A stretch of DNA of 64,000 bases from Actinocrispum wychmicini (GTDB lineage Bacteria > Actinomycetota > Actinomycetes > Mycobacteriales > Pseudonocardiaceae). The notes under the pieces were generated by a model. That model saw only the letters and a program-made list of their open reading frames with translations. It was not told the origin of the DNA and made no database searches. Where the stretch lies: the NCBI RefSeq assembly GCF_004345645.1, contig NZ_SLWS01000009.1, forward strand, positions 62,001 through 126,000. Direction: 5' to 3'. Shown here one piece after another: positions 49,426 to 58,321 of this stretch (the first letter of the stretch is position 1; every line of letters begins with the position of its first letter). The position numbers and the translations under genes were made by a program.

Positions 49426-50631
49426 TTACGCCTCGACGAGCAGCTTCGCGGCCACTGTGGCCCCGTCGGTCCGGATCGTGCCGGCAACGACCCTGGCTCG
49501 CGCTCGGGTCTCGGGGGCCAATGCCTTGGCGAGCGCGGCGGACAGGGACTCGGCCGTCGGCGTCTTGCCGTCGTGCGCCACACCGATCCCCAGCGCGGCC
49601 ACTCGGGAAGCCCAGTACGGCTGGTCCGCGATCTGCGGCACGATCACCTGCGGCGCACCGGCTCGGGCGGTCGTCGTGGTGGTGCCCGCGCCGCCGTGGT
49701 GCACGACAGCGGCCACCCTGCGGAACAGTGCCTGCTGGTTGACCTCGCCGACGGCGAGGCAGTCGTCGGCGTCGTCGATCGGGGTCAGGCCGGCCCAGCC
49801 GCTGGCGAGCAGGACCCGGCGGCCCTGCGCGCGGACCGCCCCGACGGCCACCTGGGCCATGTCCTTCGAGACGTGCGAGGCGATGCTGCCGAATCCGACG
49901 TACACCGGTGGTTCACCGGCGTCCAGGAACGCCGCCAGGTCCGGCGGGAGCGGGCGGTCGTCGGGCAGGATCCACGCCCCGGTCTGGATCAGGTCCAGCT
50001 CCGTCATGCCTTCCGACGGGCACAGCGTCGGGTCCGCCGCCAGCCACGGCTGGTCGGTGAAGACGTAGTCGCGGACGTTGTCCACCGGCGGCAGGCCGAT
50101 CGCCGCCCGGTGTTTGTTGAGGGCCGGGCCGTACAGGGCGTTCACCCGTTCGGCGTCCTCCCGCCACAACACCCGCTTGTCGGTCTCGTCCGGCGAGGAC
50201 GGCGTGCCCGGCCGCATGCCCGGACGGAAATGCTGTGACGGCAGCCCGGTCAGTTGGAAGCAAGCGAGCACGTAACGGATACCCAGTTTGTCGGCCACGT
50301 CCCGGGCGCCGGCCGGCATCAGGCCGGTCGCCAGCAGCACGTCACACCCCTTGGCCGCCTCGCCGAACGTCTCGAACCGCGCGGCGACCAGCGCGGGAGC
50401 GAGCTGGAACGCGTCCTGACCGGTCGGCGGCCTCGGCCCGGCGACCACCGAGTGCACCGACGGGCCGAGCGGCACCAGCGGCACGTCCGCCCGCGCCAGC
50501 AGCTTGACGAATTCCTCGTCCGGCGGCGCGCACACCACCGCCTCCGCACCCAGATCCCGCACCGCCACCGCCAACGCGGCCAGCGGCTCGACATCCCCGC
50601 GCGATCCCCATGTCGTCAACAACACACGCAC
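49426..50631 (-). CDS. UDP/dTDP-sugar glycosyltransferase, GT1 family (glycopeptide/macrolide type)
   Basis: 401 residues. The N terminus MRVLLTTWGSRGDVEPLAAL is typical of bacterial GT1 enzymes acting on natural products (GtfA/GtfB-like), with VGFGSIASH and VHHGGAGTTTTTARAGAPQV forming the sugar-nucleotide binding site. VVHHGGAGT includes the conserved catalytic-region His. GTG at 50631 has GGAG seven bases upstream; the longer frame upstream is shadow. There is no natural-product aglycone pathway directly next to it, so it may be a detoxifying enzyme, for example inactivating macrolides, or belong to another cluster. Confidence 0.9.
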   Translation of the reverse strand: MRVLLTTWGSRGDVEPLAALAVAVRDLGAEAVVCAPPDEEFVKLLARADVPLVPLGPSVHSVVAGPRPPTGQDAFQLAPALVAARFETFGEAAKGCDVLLATGLMPAGARDVADKLGIRYVLACFQLTGLPSQHFRPGMRPGTPSSPDETDKRVLWREDAERVNALYGPALNKHRAAIGLPPVDNVRDYVFTDQPWLAADPTLCPSEGMTELDLIQTGAWILPDDRPLPPDLAAFLDAGEPPVYVGFGSIASHVSKDMAQVAVGAVRAQGRRVLLASGWAGLTPIDDADDCLAVGEVNQQALFRRVAAVVHHGGAGTTTTTARAGAPQVIVPQIADQPYWASRVAALGIGVAHDGKTPTAESLSAALAKALAPETRARARVVAGTIRTDGATVAAKLLVEA

Positions 50632-50770
50632 TCTGAATCTCCATTTCCCCAGGTCACGCCTTGTGGCCGGGACATTCTGCGGCACGCCCGGGGTCTTGCC
50701 GCAAGCCCCCGGGTCCGCTATATGTTGAAGTGGGGAGAGGAGTGGGGCCCTTTTCGTCCCGGGGGAACCG

Positions 50771-51499
50771 TTGCCACCGGACCGGCGTTACACGTCTCAG
50801 GTGTGGACGCAGCCGTGGGAGCGGGGCATGGTGCTGTTCGTAGGTTTGGTCGAGCTCGCTCTGGTCCGGCTGTGGCATGCCGTGCTGACGGCCGAACGGG
50901 CGTTGGCGACCAACGCGGCGCTGGCCGTGGCCGAGGAACGGCTCCGGTTCGCCGCGGATCTGCATGACATCCAGGGCCACCGCCTGCAGGCGATCGCGTT
51001 GAAGGGCGAGCTGGTCGCGGAGTTGATCGGCCGTGACGACCAGGCCGCGCGCACGCACGCGGCGGAGATCGCCGAACTGGCCCGCAACGCCTTGGCCGAG
51101 ACCAGGGCGTTGGTGCAGGGGTACCGGCGGGTGAGCCTGGGGATCGAGTTGACCAACGCGGTGGGTGTTCTGCGGGCGGCCGGCATCGACACCGAGATCG
51201 ACGGCGACGATCTGGATGTGCCGCAGCGGTTGCAGCCGTTGTTCGGCGCACTCGTGCGGGAAGGGACGACGAACGTGTTGCGGCACAGCCACGCCACGCG
51301 ATGCGCGATCACCGTGGCGATGGCCGGCCCGGCCGTGGAGGTACGGATGCGCAACGACGGCGTGCGTCCCCCAGCAAGCGACGAGGGCACCGGAGTCGCC
51401 GGACTGCGCGAGCGGTTCGGCGCCCTGGGCGGTCAGGTTCGGGCCGGTGTCCTGGCCGGCGACCAGTTCGAACTGGTCGGGACCGTGCGGCCGGCGTGA
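50771..51499 (+). CDS. Two-component sensor histidine kinase, DesK-type, shortened N terminus
   Basis: 242 residues. It starts with a single hydrophobic stretch (MVLFVGLVELALVRLW) instead of the usual four to six helices. The HisKA_3 dimerisation domain follows with RFAADLHDIQGHRLQ (phosphorylated His), then a shortened HATPase with REGTTNVLRHS (N box) and GTGVAGLRERFGALGG (G box). TTG at 50771 has GGGGGAA upstream. The missing N-terminal membrane sensor suggests either a truncated relic kept in frame or a kinase that senses through a partner. It overlaps the regulator gene by GTGA. Confidence 0.8.
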   Translation: MPPDRRYTSQVWTQPWERGMVLFVGLVELALVRLWHAVLTAERALATNAALAVAEERLRFAADLHDIQGHRLQAIALKGELVAELIGRDDQAARTHAAEIAELARNALAETRALVQGYRRVSLGIELTNAVGVLRAAGIDTEIDGDDLDVPQRLQPLFGALVREGTTNVLRHSHATRCAITVAMAGPAVEVRMRNDGVRPPASDEGTGVAGLRERFGALGGQVRAGVLAGDQFELVGTVRPA

Positions 51500-52098
51500 T
51501 CCGGATCGTGCTGGCCGACGACGAGCGCCTGATCGGCGACGCCCTCGCCGCGCTGCTCGACCTGCAACCCGACCTGGCCGTGGTCGCCCAGGCCGGCGAC
51601 GGCCACGCCGCGGTGGCCGCCGCGGTCCGGCACCGGCCCGACATCGTGTTGCTGGACCTGGAAATGCCCGGCCTGGACGGCATCCAGGCCGCCGTGGCCA
51701 TCAAGGCCCACCTCGACGTGCCGATCGTGCTGGTCACCCGACACGCCCGGCCGGGGATCCTGAAACGCGCCCTGGCCGCCGGCGTCCGGGGATTCGTCCC
51801 CAAGACCACCCCGGCCGCCCGGCTCGCCGACATCCTCCGCGATGTCCACAGTGGAGGCCGGTACGTCGACCCGGACATCGCCGCGAACGCGCTCACCGAG
51901 GGCGCGTGCCCGTTGACCGCGCGAGAGCTGGACGTCCTCCGCCAGGCCCGCACGGGCGATCCCATCCTGACGATCGCCGGCACGGTCGGCCTGGCCCCAG
52001 GCACCGTCCGCAACTACCTGTCCTCGGCCATGACCAAGCTCGGCGCCCGCACCCGCCACGAAGCGGCCCGGCTCGCCTGGTCCGAAGGCTGGATCTGA
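51496..52098 (+). CDS. NarL/LuxR-family response regulator
   Basis: 200 residues. Receiver domain: acidic pair in VLADDERLIGD, phospho-acceptor in VLLDLEMPGLDG, conserved Lys in GFVPKTT. Output HTH: LTARELDVLRQA and LAPGTVRNYLSSAMTKLGA. GTG at 51496 overlaps the kinase stop. Such DesR-like pairs often respond to envelope or lipid changes; no target genes can be named from the window. Confidence 0.92.
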   Translation: MIRIVLADDERLIGDALAALLDLQPDLAVVAQAGDGHAAVAAAVRHRPDIVLLDLEMPGLDGIQAAVAIKAHLDVPIVLVTRHARPGILKRALAAGVRGFVPKTTPAARLADILRDVHSGGRYVDPDIAANALTEGACPLTARELDVLRQARTGDPILTIAGTVGLAPGTVRNYLSSAMTKLGARTRHEAARLAWSEGWI

Positions 52099-52165
52099 CA
52101 ACGGCCTGTCCATCCTGGACCGCGTCCGAACGCGACGGCCAACTGGTCGCCTGATTCCGCCCGGC

Positions 52166-52200
52166 TTGACGCATGCCGATATGGGTATATGATCACCGTC
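52166..52200 (+). promoter_or_regulatory. Probable leaderless promoter of the ArsR/SRPBCC operon
   Basis: TTGACG (52166-52171) and TATGAT (52188-52193) are separated by 16 bp, and the ATG at 52201 lies 7 nt after the -10, the expected transcription start. No Shine-Dalgarno sequence is present. This decides for ATG 52201 over the ATG at 52189, which would lie within the -10. Confidence 0.6.
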
Positions 52201-52542
52201 ATGGCACGAGCAGCGACGACGTCGGACGTCTTCAACGCGATCGCCGAGCCGCAGCGCCGGGAGATCCTGGTGCTGCTGCGGGCGGGTGAGCGGCCGGTGA
52301 CCGAGTTGGCCCAGGAGTTGGGGATGACCCAGCCGGGGGCGTCCAAACACCTGCGGGTGCTGCGGGAGGTCGGGCTGGTGCGCGACCGCAGGGCAGGCAA
52401 GCAGCGCGTGTACGGCCTTGACGCCCGCGGGCTGCGGCCGGTGCACGAGTGGACCGGCGGGTTCGAGCGGTTCTGGAACGAGAGCTTCGCCCGGCTGGAC
52501 GCGTACGTGCAGGACCTCAAGCAGGCAAGGCAGGAGGACTAG
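52201..52542 (+). CDS. ArsR-family regulator paired with an SRPBCC protein
   Basis: 113 residues: a compact winged helix (IAEPQRREILVLLRAGERPV, then TQPGASKHLRVLREVGLVRD) without metal-binding cysteines. The C-terminal helix with W-W/F residues (HEWTGGFERFWNESF) is typical of ArsR proteins paired with an AHSA1-type partner. Four bases separate it from the SRPBCC gene. It likely represses its own operon, the signal being a small hydrophobic ligand. Confidence 0.9.
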   Translation: MARAATTSDVFNAIAEPQRREILVLLRAGERPVTELAQELGMTQPGASKHLRVLREVGLVRDRRAGKQRVYGLDARGLRPVHEWTGGFERFWNESFARLDAYVQDLKQARQED

Positions 52543-52545
52543 CTG

Positions 52546-53022
52546 ATGAGCGCGACGGCCGACCGCGAGATCGTCGTCTCCCGAGTCATCGATGCCCCAC
52601 GGGAGCTGGTGTTCGAGGCGTTCACCGAGGTCCGGCACCTGTCGCGGTGGTGGGGACCGGAGGGGTTCACCACCACCACGCGGGCGTTCGAGTTCCGCGT
52701 CGGCGGGCAGTGGGACTTCGTGATGCACGGACCGGACGGGACGGCCTACCAGGAGTGGATCTCCTGGACCGAGATCGCCCCGCCGGAACGGATCGCGCTG
52801 CGGCACGGTGAGTCCCGCGACGACCCGAACACCTTCGAGTCGGTCCTGACGTTCGCACCCGACGGCGCGGCCACCCGGATCCAGATGCGCACGCTGTTCC
52901 CCACCAAGGAACTGCGCGACGAGGCAGTCGAGAAATACCACGCGATCGAGGGCGGCCAGCAGACCCTGAACAACCTGGCCGCCTACATCACCGAAATCGT
53001 TCGGACAGGAGTTGAGGACTGA
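52546..53022 (+). CDS. SRPBCC/AHSA1-domain protein
   Basis: 158 residues, a single START/Bet v1-like domain: RVIDAPRELVFEAFTEVRHLSRWWGPEGF at the start (the W-W-G-P hallmark of AHSA1 proteins), TFEVRVGG-like strand EFRVGGQWDF and a long C-terminal helix. These proteins form a deep hydrophobic ligand pocket. It is the middle gene of an ArsR-SRPBCC-reductase operon; its stop overlaps the next start by one base. Confidence 0.9.
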   Translation: MSATADREIVVSRVIDAPRELVFEAFTEVRHLSRWWGPEGFTTTTRAFEFRVGGQWDFVMHGPDGTAYQEWISWTEIAPPERIALRHGESRDDPNTFESVLTFAPDGAATRIQMRTLFPTKELRDEAVEKYHAIEGGQQTLNNLAAYITEIVRTGVED

Positions 53023-53642
53023 TGGCCGGAAAAGTGTTCTTCAGCGTTTCGATGTCGCTGGACGGGTTCATCGCGCCTGAGTCCACCGAGGACTTGATGG
53101 GGCAGCAGTGGATGGAACTGCAGCGGTGGGCTTTCCCCCTGCGGTTCTTCCGGGAGAACCTGAAGCTCGGCGAGGGCGGCGAGGAAGGGCGCGACAACGA
53201 CATCGCGCGGGAGACGTTCGAGCGCACCGGCGCGAGCGTGATGGGCAAGCGCATGTTCGACGCCGGCGAGCAGGCGTGGCCGGAGGAGGCGCCGTTCCAC
53301 ACGCCGGTCTTCGTCGTGACGCACGAGCAGCGTGACCCCTGGGAACGGCCGGGCGGAACCACTTTCCACTTCGTCAACGACGGCATCGAGACCGCGCTCA
53401 AGCAGGCCCGCGAGGCCGCCGGCGACCGGGACGTCCGCGTCGCGGGCGGCGGCGCGACGATCCTGCAGTACGTGAACGCCGGCCTGATCGACGAGTTCAC
53501 GATCGCGCTCTCACCCGTGCTGTTCGGCACCGGAATCCGCCTGTTCGAAGGCGTGGACGCGGGTCGGGTGGCCCTGGAGCCGGTCCGCGCGGAGCCCTCC
53601 CCGAGAGTGACACACCTGACCTACACCGTCCGGGAGCGGTAA
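53022..53642 (+). CDS. Dihydrofolate-reductase-like (RibD C-terminal domain) protein
   Basis: 206 residues: KVFFSVSMSLDGFIAP, SVMGKRMFDAGEQAW, and RVAGGGATILQYVNAGLIDE with LLFGTGIRLF-like LSPVLFGTGIRLF mark the RibD C-terminal/DHFR fold that binds NADPH. Stand-alone members reduce unknown pteridine-like or other substrates. It is coupled to the SRPBCC gene (TGATGG overlap), so ligand binding and reduction may be linked. Confidence 0.87.
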   Translation: MAGKVFFSVSMSLDGFIAPESTEDLMGQQWMELQRWAFPLRFFRENLKLGEGGEEGRDNDIARETFERTGASVMGKRMFDAGEQAWPEEAPFHTPVFVVTHEQRDPWERPGGTTFHFVNDGIETALKQAREAAGDRDVRVAGGGATILQYVNAGLIDEFTIALSPVLFGTGIRLFEGVDAGRVALEPVRAEPSPRVTHLTYTVRER

Positions 53643-53706
53643 CTGGCCCGAGGTCGGTAGCGCCCCAGGACGGGCTGTGCTTTCGCGGCGCTGACAGGAT
53701 GGCGCG

Positions 53707-55377
53707 ATGGGGATCACGGATTTCGAACCGTTTGTGTCCGCTGTGTTGGCTGACGTCGTCGCGCTGGTGCCGAAAGAACCGGCTGCTCGGTTGGGTCGGT
53801 GGGAGCCGAAGGGGCATCAGCACCATGGCACGAGAGTCCAGGCGGCACTGGACGAGATCGGCGATGTGCTGGCCGAACGTCTGTTGGGTGCGTTGGAGCT
53901 GACCGTTGACCGGCTGGCCGTGGACATCCCGCACGACCTTGTCACCGGCGTCGCCCGGCCGACCGTGACGCGGTTCGGCCTCCTGACGACCGGCGTCGAG
54001 CAGTCAGCCACGAAGCAGGCTGTGGCCATCGTCGAGCAGGTGCACGTCGGCGCGTCCGACCTGGTGGTGAGTCTGGTGGAAGCGCTGTTGGACAAGGCCG
54101 CCGTGCCGGACGCGGTCGGTGACGAGGCGGAGATCGCCGCACAACACGGAGCTGCGCACTTCGCATTGGCCGTCGTCGTGTCGACCGCGGTGCTGCGCTC
54201 GTTCGGCACCGCGGTGGCCGCCGAGACACCTGCGATCATCGGGGTGGCGTTGGGTGCCACCGCGATCGTGGTGCCCACAGTGCCCAAGCCTCTTGGCTAC
54301 GCGGCGGCTGTGCTGGCCAAGCGGCGCGCCGAGTACCTGCTGCCGCGGACGGCGTCGATGTCCGCCACGGTGACGGACCACCGGTTCTGGATCACCGAGG
54401 GTTCGACGCCCGCGAACGTCGACTTCGCCGGCAATGGCCTGGTGGCCGCAGTTGAGGACGGCGTGGTGATCCGTACCGGCGTCGCCGAAGGTCATGTCCA
54501 ACTGTCGGTGCACGTGCTGACCGGGCCACCTGACGAGATCGACCTGACGATCTGGGACGAGGTCGTCGAGATCAGCTGGACGGCGCCAGAAGGCGGCGCG
54601 GTTCTGCACGCCGACACGCCGAACTACGGCCACCGCCAGCGCTGGACGTCGCCGCCGTGGCCGGGTGACTATCGCCTCCGTGTGCACGTGACCGGCCGCG
54701 ACGACGCCGAAGACTCCTACCACTTGGTCATGTGGCAGGCACCGGCCGCGCCCGAGGTCGTGCACAAGAAGACCGACCGGCTCGGCCATCGGTTACGTGG
54801 TGAACAGGAGCCGTCCCGGATGGTCCGGCCCGAGGCCGAGTACCGGTGGATCGAGAAAAGCTCGCTGTGCGAGGCCGCCACGATCACCGTTGTCCGAGGG
54901 CTCACCCAGGACGAAGTGGTCAGCACCTTCGGGGGCGACCCGACCGCGCCCGTGCCGATCAGGGCAACGGTCCAGCGGGCCGCGTTGGAGCGACACGGAC
55001 CTCCGCACTACGGCTACGTGGCGTTACTGACCCTGCTCACCGTGGACGACGTGGTGCTGGCCGTCGAGGAGAACGGCTTCCAAGGCGCTGACCGTGACAC
55101 GCTCACAGCGTTGTCCCGCAACGGTAAAGCCGCGAGCCTGTACTGGAACGTCAACGCCAACTTCCAGCTCAGCCTCGCCGAGCGCGGCGAACTCGTGTTC
55201 GCGGGCCACCCGGGCCGTGATCCCGGCGCACCGCACATCGACGACCTGGACTTCGACGATTTCCGCCACTACAACGCGAAAGGACTGACCGCGATCGCCC
55301 GGTTCGTCGGCCGTGGCATGACAGCCGACGACCTGTCCGCGATCTACGCCGCCGACCAGGCCTACATCCTGGAGTAG
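53707..55377 (+). CDS. Large protein with C-terminal DUF6461-like domain, function unknown
   Basis: 556 residues in three parts. Residues 1-150 are helical (VLADVVALVPKEPAARLGRW, ERLLGALELTVDRLA). Around 155-205 are two hydrophobic segments (FALAVVVSTAVLRSFG, IIGVALGATAIVV) that could cross a membrane. From about 220 to 350 lies a beta-rich region. Residues about 375-556 resemble DUF6461, with the start YRWIEKSSLCEAATITVVRG and later VEENGFQGADRD and ASLYWNVN. Such domains recur in actinobacterial multi-domain proteins of unknown role, often in conflict or signalling loci. Isolated gene; the neighbour downstream converges. Confidence 0.6.
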   Translation: MGITDFEPFVSAVLADVVALVPKEPAARLGRWEPKGHQHHGTRVQAALDEIGDVLAERLLGALELTVDRLAVDIPHDLVTGVARPTVTRFGLLTTGVEQSATKQAVAIVEQVHVGASDLVVSLVEALLDKAAVPDAVGDEAEIAAQHGAAHFALAVVVSTAVLRSFGTAVAAETPAIIGVALGATAIVVPTVPKPLGYAAAVLAKRRAEYLLPRTASMSATVTDHRFWITEGSTPANVDFAGNGLVAAVEDGVVIRTGVAEGHVQLSVHVLTGPPDEIDLTIWDEVVEISWTAPEGGAVLHADTPNYGHRQRWTSPPWPGDYRLRVHVTGRDDAEDSYHLVMWQAPAAPEVVHKKTDRLGHRLRGEQEPSRMVRPEAEYRWIEKSSLCEAATITVVRGLTQDEVVSTFGGDPTAPVPIRATVQRAALERHGPPHYGYVALLTLLTVDDVVLAVEENGFQGADRDTLTALSRNGKAASLYWNVNANFQLSLAERGELVFAGHPGRDPGAPHIDDLDFDDFRHYNAKGLTAIARFVGRGMTADDLSAIYAADQAYILE

Positions 55378-55388
55378 TGAACGGACGG

Positions 55389-56600
55389 TCACGGCCTGGG
55401 TGACCCGCTGACGCGTGACGTCGACGGCAACGGGTAGTCCGTGAGCTTGCCTGTGCTGGTGTTCTTCTTGCTCAGCCTGGTGAAGACGCTGGTCAAGAGG
55501 GACGAGGACAGGATCCGGTAGGTGCGGTTGCGGCGGTTGATCTTTCGTTGGGTGGGCGGGGCGAGGAAGCCGCCGGCCTTGGCGGCGAACTTCTGGGATT
55601 TCTCCACGGTGGGGCGCATGATCTGCTCGTAGCGGGCAAACGCGGGCCCGTGGTCGCCGTTGGCTGCTGCCAGTTCGCCAGCGAGGGTGTACGCGCCGAG
55701 CATGGCGTGGCCGGTGCCGTTGCCGCCGGGCCCGGCGCACCAGGCGGCGTCGCCGAGCAGTGTCACCCGTCCGGTGGACCACCGGTCGAGCCGGATCTGG
55801 CTGAGCGGGGTGACGTACAGGTCGGTCGCGGCACGCAGGGCGGCGAGCACCTCGGGGGTTTTCCAGCCGACGCCCGCGAAGTGCTGGGCCACCACGCGCT
55901 TCTGCTGTTCGGTGTCCTGCCGGTCGTAGTCCAGGGCGGGCGCGGTGAACACCATGCTCACGCTCGCCCGGGACGTGTTCCTGGCGCTGCTGATCGAGAT
56001 GTAGCGGTTGGGTTCGTTGTAGGTGAGGCCGCTGTGGTCCAGGCCGAAGGTGTTGGCCGTGGTGAAGCCGACGGCGTAGAAGCCCAGGTCGTGCCGGAAC
56101 GGGTCGTCCGGGCCGACGGTCAGGCGACGCACCGCCGAGTTCAGGCCGTCCGCGCCGACGACGAGGTCGAAGGTACGGGCGGGGCCGTTCGCGAAGGTGA
56201 CGTCCACCCCGTCGGCGTGTTCGGCGATCGCGGTGATGTGGTCGCCGAAGACGTAGTCGACGTGGTGCTTGGTGCGCTCGTGCAGGATCAACGCGAGGTC
56301 GCCGCGGTCGATCTCGACCTCACCGCTGAACAGCGCCGCCGGGAACGTCGCCAGCCGGCGACCGGTGGCGTCGACCACCAGCTGGTCGCCCATGCCGGTC
56401 TGGCGGGCCTGGATGTCGGCGAGCACGTCCATCCGGCGCAGCAACGCCATCTGGTCACCACGGAAGTCGACGGCCGCGCCGCTGGCGCGCAGGCCGGACG
56501 ACCGCTCCACCACGGTGACGTCGTAGCCGCCGCGGCCCAGCCAGAAAGCCAATGACGGTCCGGCGATGCCGGCTCCGGAAATCAGAACGGTCCTGGTCAT
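55389..56600 (-). CDS. FAD-dependent aromatic hydroxylase-type monooxygenase
   Basis: 403 residues of the class A flavoprotein group. ISGAGIAGPSLAFWLGRGG is the FAD motif, VVGADGLNSAVR the DG motif and VTLLGDAAWCAGPGGNGTGH the GD motif contacting FAD ribityl. Close relatives include tetracycline-destructase-like and phenol-hydroxylase-type enzymes. It is divergent from a TetR regulator with dyads between them, so it is likely induced by the compound it hydroxylates. The C-terminal 50 residues are basic and Ser-rich. Confidence 0.9.
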   Translation of the reverse strand: MTRTVLISGAGIAGPSLAFWLGRGGYDVTVVERSSGLRASGAAVDFRGDQMALLRRMDVLADIQARQTGMGDQLVVDATGRRLATFPAALFSGEVEIDRGDLALILHERTKHHVDYVFGDHITAIAEHADGVDVTFANGPARTFDLVVGADGLNSAVRRLTVGPDDPFRHDLGFYAVGFTTANTFGLDHSGLTYNEPNRYISISSARNTSRASVSMVFTAPALDYDRQDTEQQKRVVAQHFAGVGWKTPEVLAALRAATDLYVTPLSQIRLDRWSTGRVTLLGDAAWCAGPGGNGTGHAMLGAYTLAGELAAANGDHGPAFARYEQIMRPTVEKSQKFAAKAGGFLAPPTQRKINRRNRTYRILSSSLLTSVFTRLSKKNTSTGKLTDYPLPSTSRVSGSPRP

Positions 56601-56643
56601 CTCTGCTCCTCCAGCTCGTGGTGGACCGACCGTACCGAACTCT

Positions 56644-56696
56644 TATCCGCTTGGTCAATCCATATGGATAAACCGCTTGGCTAGACCAGGCGGATA
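56644..56696. promoter_or_regulatory. Nested dyads between divergent monooxygenase and tetR-type genes
   Basis: TATCCGCTTGGTC (56644-56656) and GACCAGGCGGATA (56684-56696) are an almost perfect inverted repeat. Inside it lies the perfect 12-bp palindrome ATCCATATGGAT (56658-56669), and CCGCTTGG occurs twice as a direct repeat. This is a probable operator array for the TetR product, covering the promoters of both genes. Confidence 0.65.
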
Positions 56697-56707
56697 GCAT
56701 GGTCGCC

Positions 56708-57292
56708 ATGGGAAACCGCGAAGACCTCCTGGCCGGGGCGCTGGCCTGCCTCAAGGACAAGGGGTGGGCCCGCACCACGGTCCGCGACATCGCCGTGGCC
56801 GCGGGGGTCAACCACGCCGCCATCGGCTACCACTTCGGCTCCCGGGAGGCCCTGCTCACCGAGGCGTTCATGCAGGCCATGGACGAGTGGGGGGCCGAGA
56901 TCGGGGCCGCCGTGCAGGCCGCCCTGTCCCCCGAGGCGTCGCCCCGCGAACGGTACGAGGCGTTCTGGCGGCAGGCGATCGCCTCCTACACCGCCAACCG
57001 GCGCCTCTGGCTCGCCTCCGTCGAAGCCGCGGTCCAGGCCGAACACAGCCCCGTCATCCGCGAAGTGATGGTCCGGGGGATGCGGGAAGGCCGCAGCGGC
57101 CTCGCCGCCGGCCTGTTCGGCGTCGCCGAGGACAGCCTGGACAGCCGGGCAACGCGCACGGTCGGCTCGCTACAACTGGGCCTGATGAGCGGCCTGCTGA
57201 TGCAGTGGACCCTCGACCCCGACCAAGCGCCCGACGAACACGACATCACCGACGGCCTCATCGCGTTGACCACCATGATCACCGGCGAGTAG
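56708..57292 (+). CDS. TetR-family transcriptional regulator
   Basis: 194 residues. The HTH (TTVRDIAVAAGVNHAAIGYH, FGSREALL) is standard, and the C-terminal domain (YEAFWRQAIASYTANRRLWL) is of the TetR_C type common near drug-modifying flavoenzymes. ATG at 56708 fits homologue starts; ATG 56699 is possible. The operator array ends 3 bp before 56699. Last 14 bp overlap the convergent PLP gene. Confidence 0.92.
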   Translation: MGNREDLLAGALACLKDKGWARTTVRDIAVAAGVNHAAIGYHFGSREALLTEAFMQAMDEWGAEIGAAVQAALSPEASPRERYEAFWRQAIASYTANRRLWLASVEAAVQAEHSPVIREVMVRGMREGRSGLAAGLFGVAEDSLDSRATRTVGSLQLGLMSGLLMQWTLDPDQAPDEHDITDGLIALTTMITGE

Positions 57293-58244
57293 CGGTTCCG
57301 ACCCAGCGGTGGTAGGCGTCCACGTCGACATTGCTGCCGCACACGATGGTGACCACGTGCCGGCCGGCGAAGCGGTCACGGTCTTCGAGGATCGCCGCGA
57401 TCCCAAGCGCGGCAGACGGTTCGACGACGAGGCCGGCATGCTCCAGAAGCAGCCGCATTCCGGCGATGATCGACTCCTCGCGGACCAGCACGGCGTCGTC
57501 GGCGACCAGCAGAAGGTCGTCCAGGACCTCCTGGATGGGCAGCCGCCCGGCGACCCCGTCGGCGATGGTGTCGGTCGAGTCGGTGGTGACGACCCGCCGT
57601 TCCCGCCACGAGCGCGTCATCGCCGGCGCGCCCAACGGTTGCACGCAGACCACCTCGACTCCCGGCGCGCGGGTCTTCAGAACGTGCCCCACCCCGGTCG
57701 CGAGCGCCCCACCGCCTAGGGCGATCAATACCGTGTCGAACGGCTGCGCCGCGTCCACCAGTTCCAGGCCGATGGTCGCCGCGCCCTCACAGGTTTCGAT
57801 GTCCAGGCTGTCCTCGACCAGCCGGATGCCGCGATCACGGGCGATGGCCACGGTCCGCTCGCGAGCCATGTCGAAGTCGCCGTCCACCAACTCCAAAGTG
57901 GCGCCCAACGCGCGGATCCGATCAAGCTTGGCCGCCGGCGCGAAGCGGGACGCCACAACGGTGACGTCGAGCCCCCGACCGCGACCGGACCAAGCCAGGG
58001 CCTGGCCGAGGTTGCCCGCGCTGGCGCACACCGCGGCGCCGCCGGCGAGTTGGCTGGCGACAAGCTCGGTGCCTCGGCCCTTGAAACTGCGGACCGGGTT
58101 CGCCGTTTCGAGCTTGACGCTCACCGCGCATCCGAGGACGGGCTCCAGCGCCTCGCAGCGGTACAGCGGAGTGTCCAGAAAGGTCGGATCGATGGCCCGC
58201 CGCGCCGCCTCGATCCGAGTGATGTCAAGCCGCGTCCCCGCCAC
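57279..58244 (-). CDS. Threonine/serine dehydratase-like PLP enzyme (fold type II)
   Basis: 321 residues. The Schiff-base lysine is in NPVRSFKGRG, the PLP phosphate loop is IALGGGALATGVG, and ASAGNLGQALAW is the substrate-carboxylate loop (usually SxGN[HF]). These define the threonine/serine dehydratase group, which eliminates water from hydroxy amino acids; racemases of the same group cannot be excluded. No ACT regulatory domain is attached, so it is a short catabolic-type form. GTG at 58244 is the start. A strong terminator ends the upstream gene's transcript just before it. Confidence 0.85.
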   Translation of the reverse strand: MAGTRLDITRIEAARRAIDPTFLDTPLYRCEALEPVLGCAVSVKLETANPVRSFKGRGTELVASQLAGGAAVCASAGNLGQALAWSGRGRGLDVTVVASRFAPAAKLDRIRALGATLELVDGDFDMARERTVAIARDRGIRLVEDSLDIETCEGAATIGLELVDAAQPFDTVLIALGGGALATGVGHVLKTRAPGVEVVCVQPLGAPAMTRSWRERRVVTTDSTDTIADGVAGRLPIQEVLDDLLLVADDAVLVREESIIAGMRLLLEHAGLVVEPSAALGIAAILEDRDRFAGRHVVTIVCGSNVDVDAYHRWVGTATRR

Positions 58245-58264
58245 AATGGAGCAGCGTAGTCAGC

Positions 58265-58297
58265 CGGCCCCGGCACCGTGTCATCGTGCCGGGGCCG
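58265..58297 (-). terminator. Terminator after the I36-like gene
   Basis: CGGCCCCGGCAC and GTGCCGGGGCCG form a perfect 12-bp stem with a 9-nt loop. It lies 25 bp beyond the stop of the I36-like gene on the minus strand and ahead of the dehydratase start. Confidence 0.8.
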
Positions 58298-58321
58298 TGT
58301 CCTGTCGGTGGGAACTCCGAA

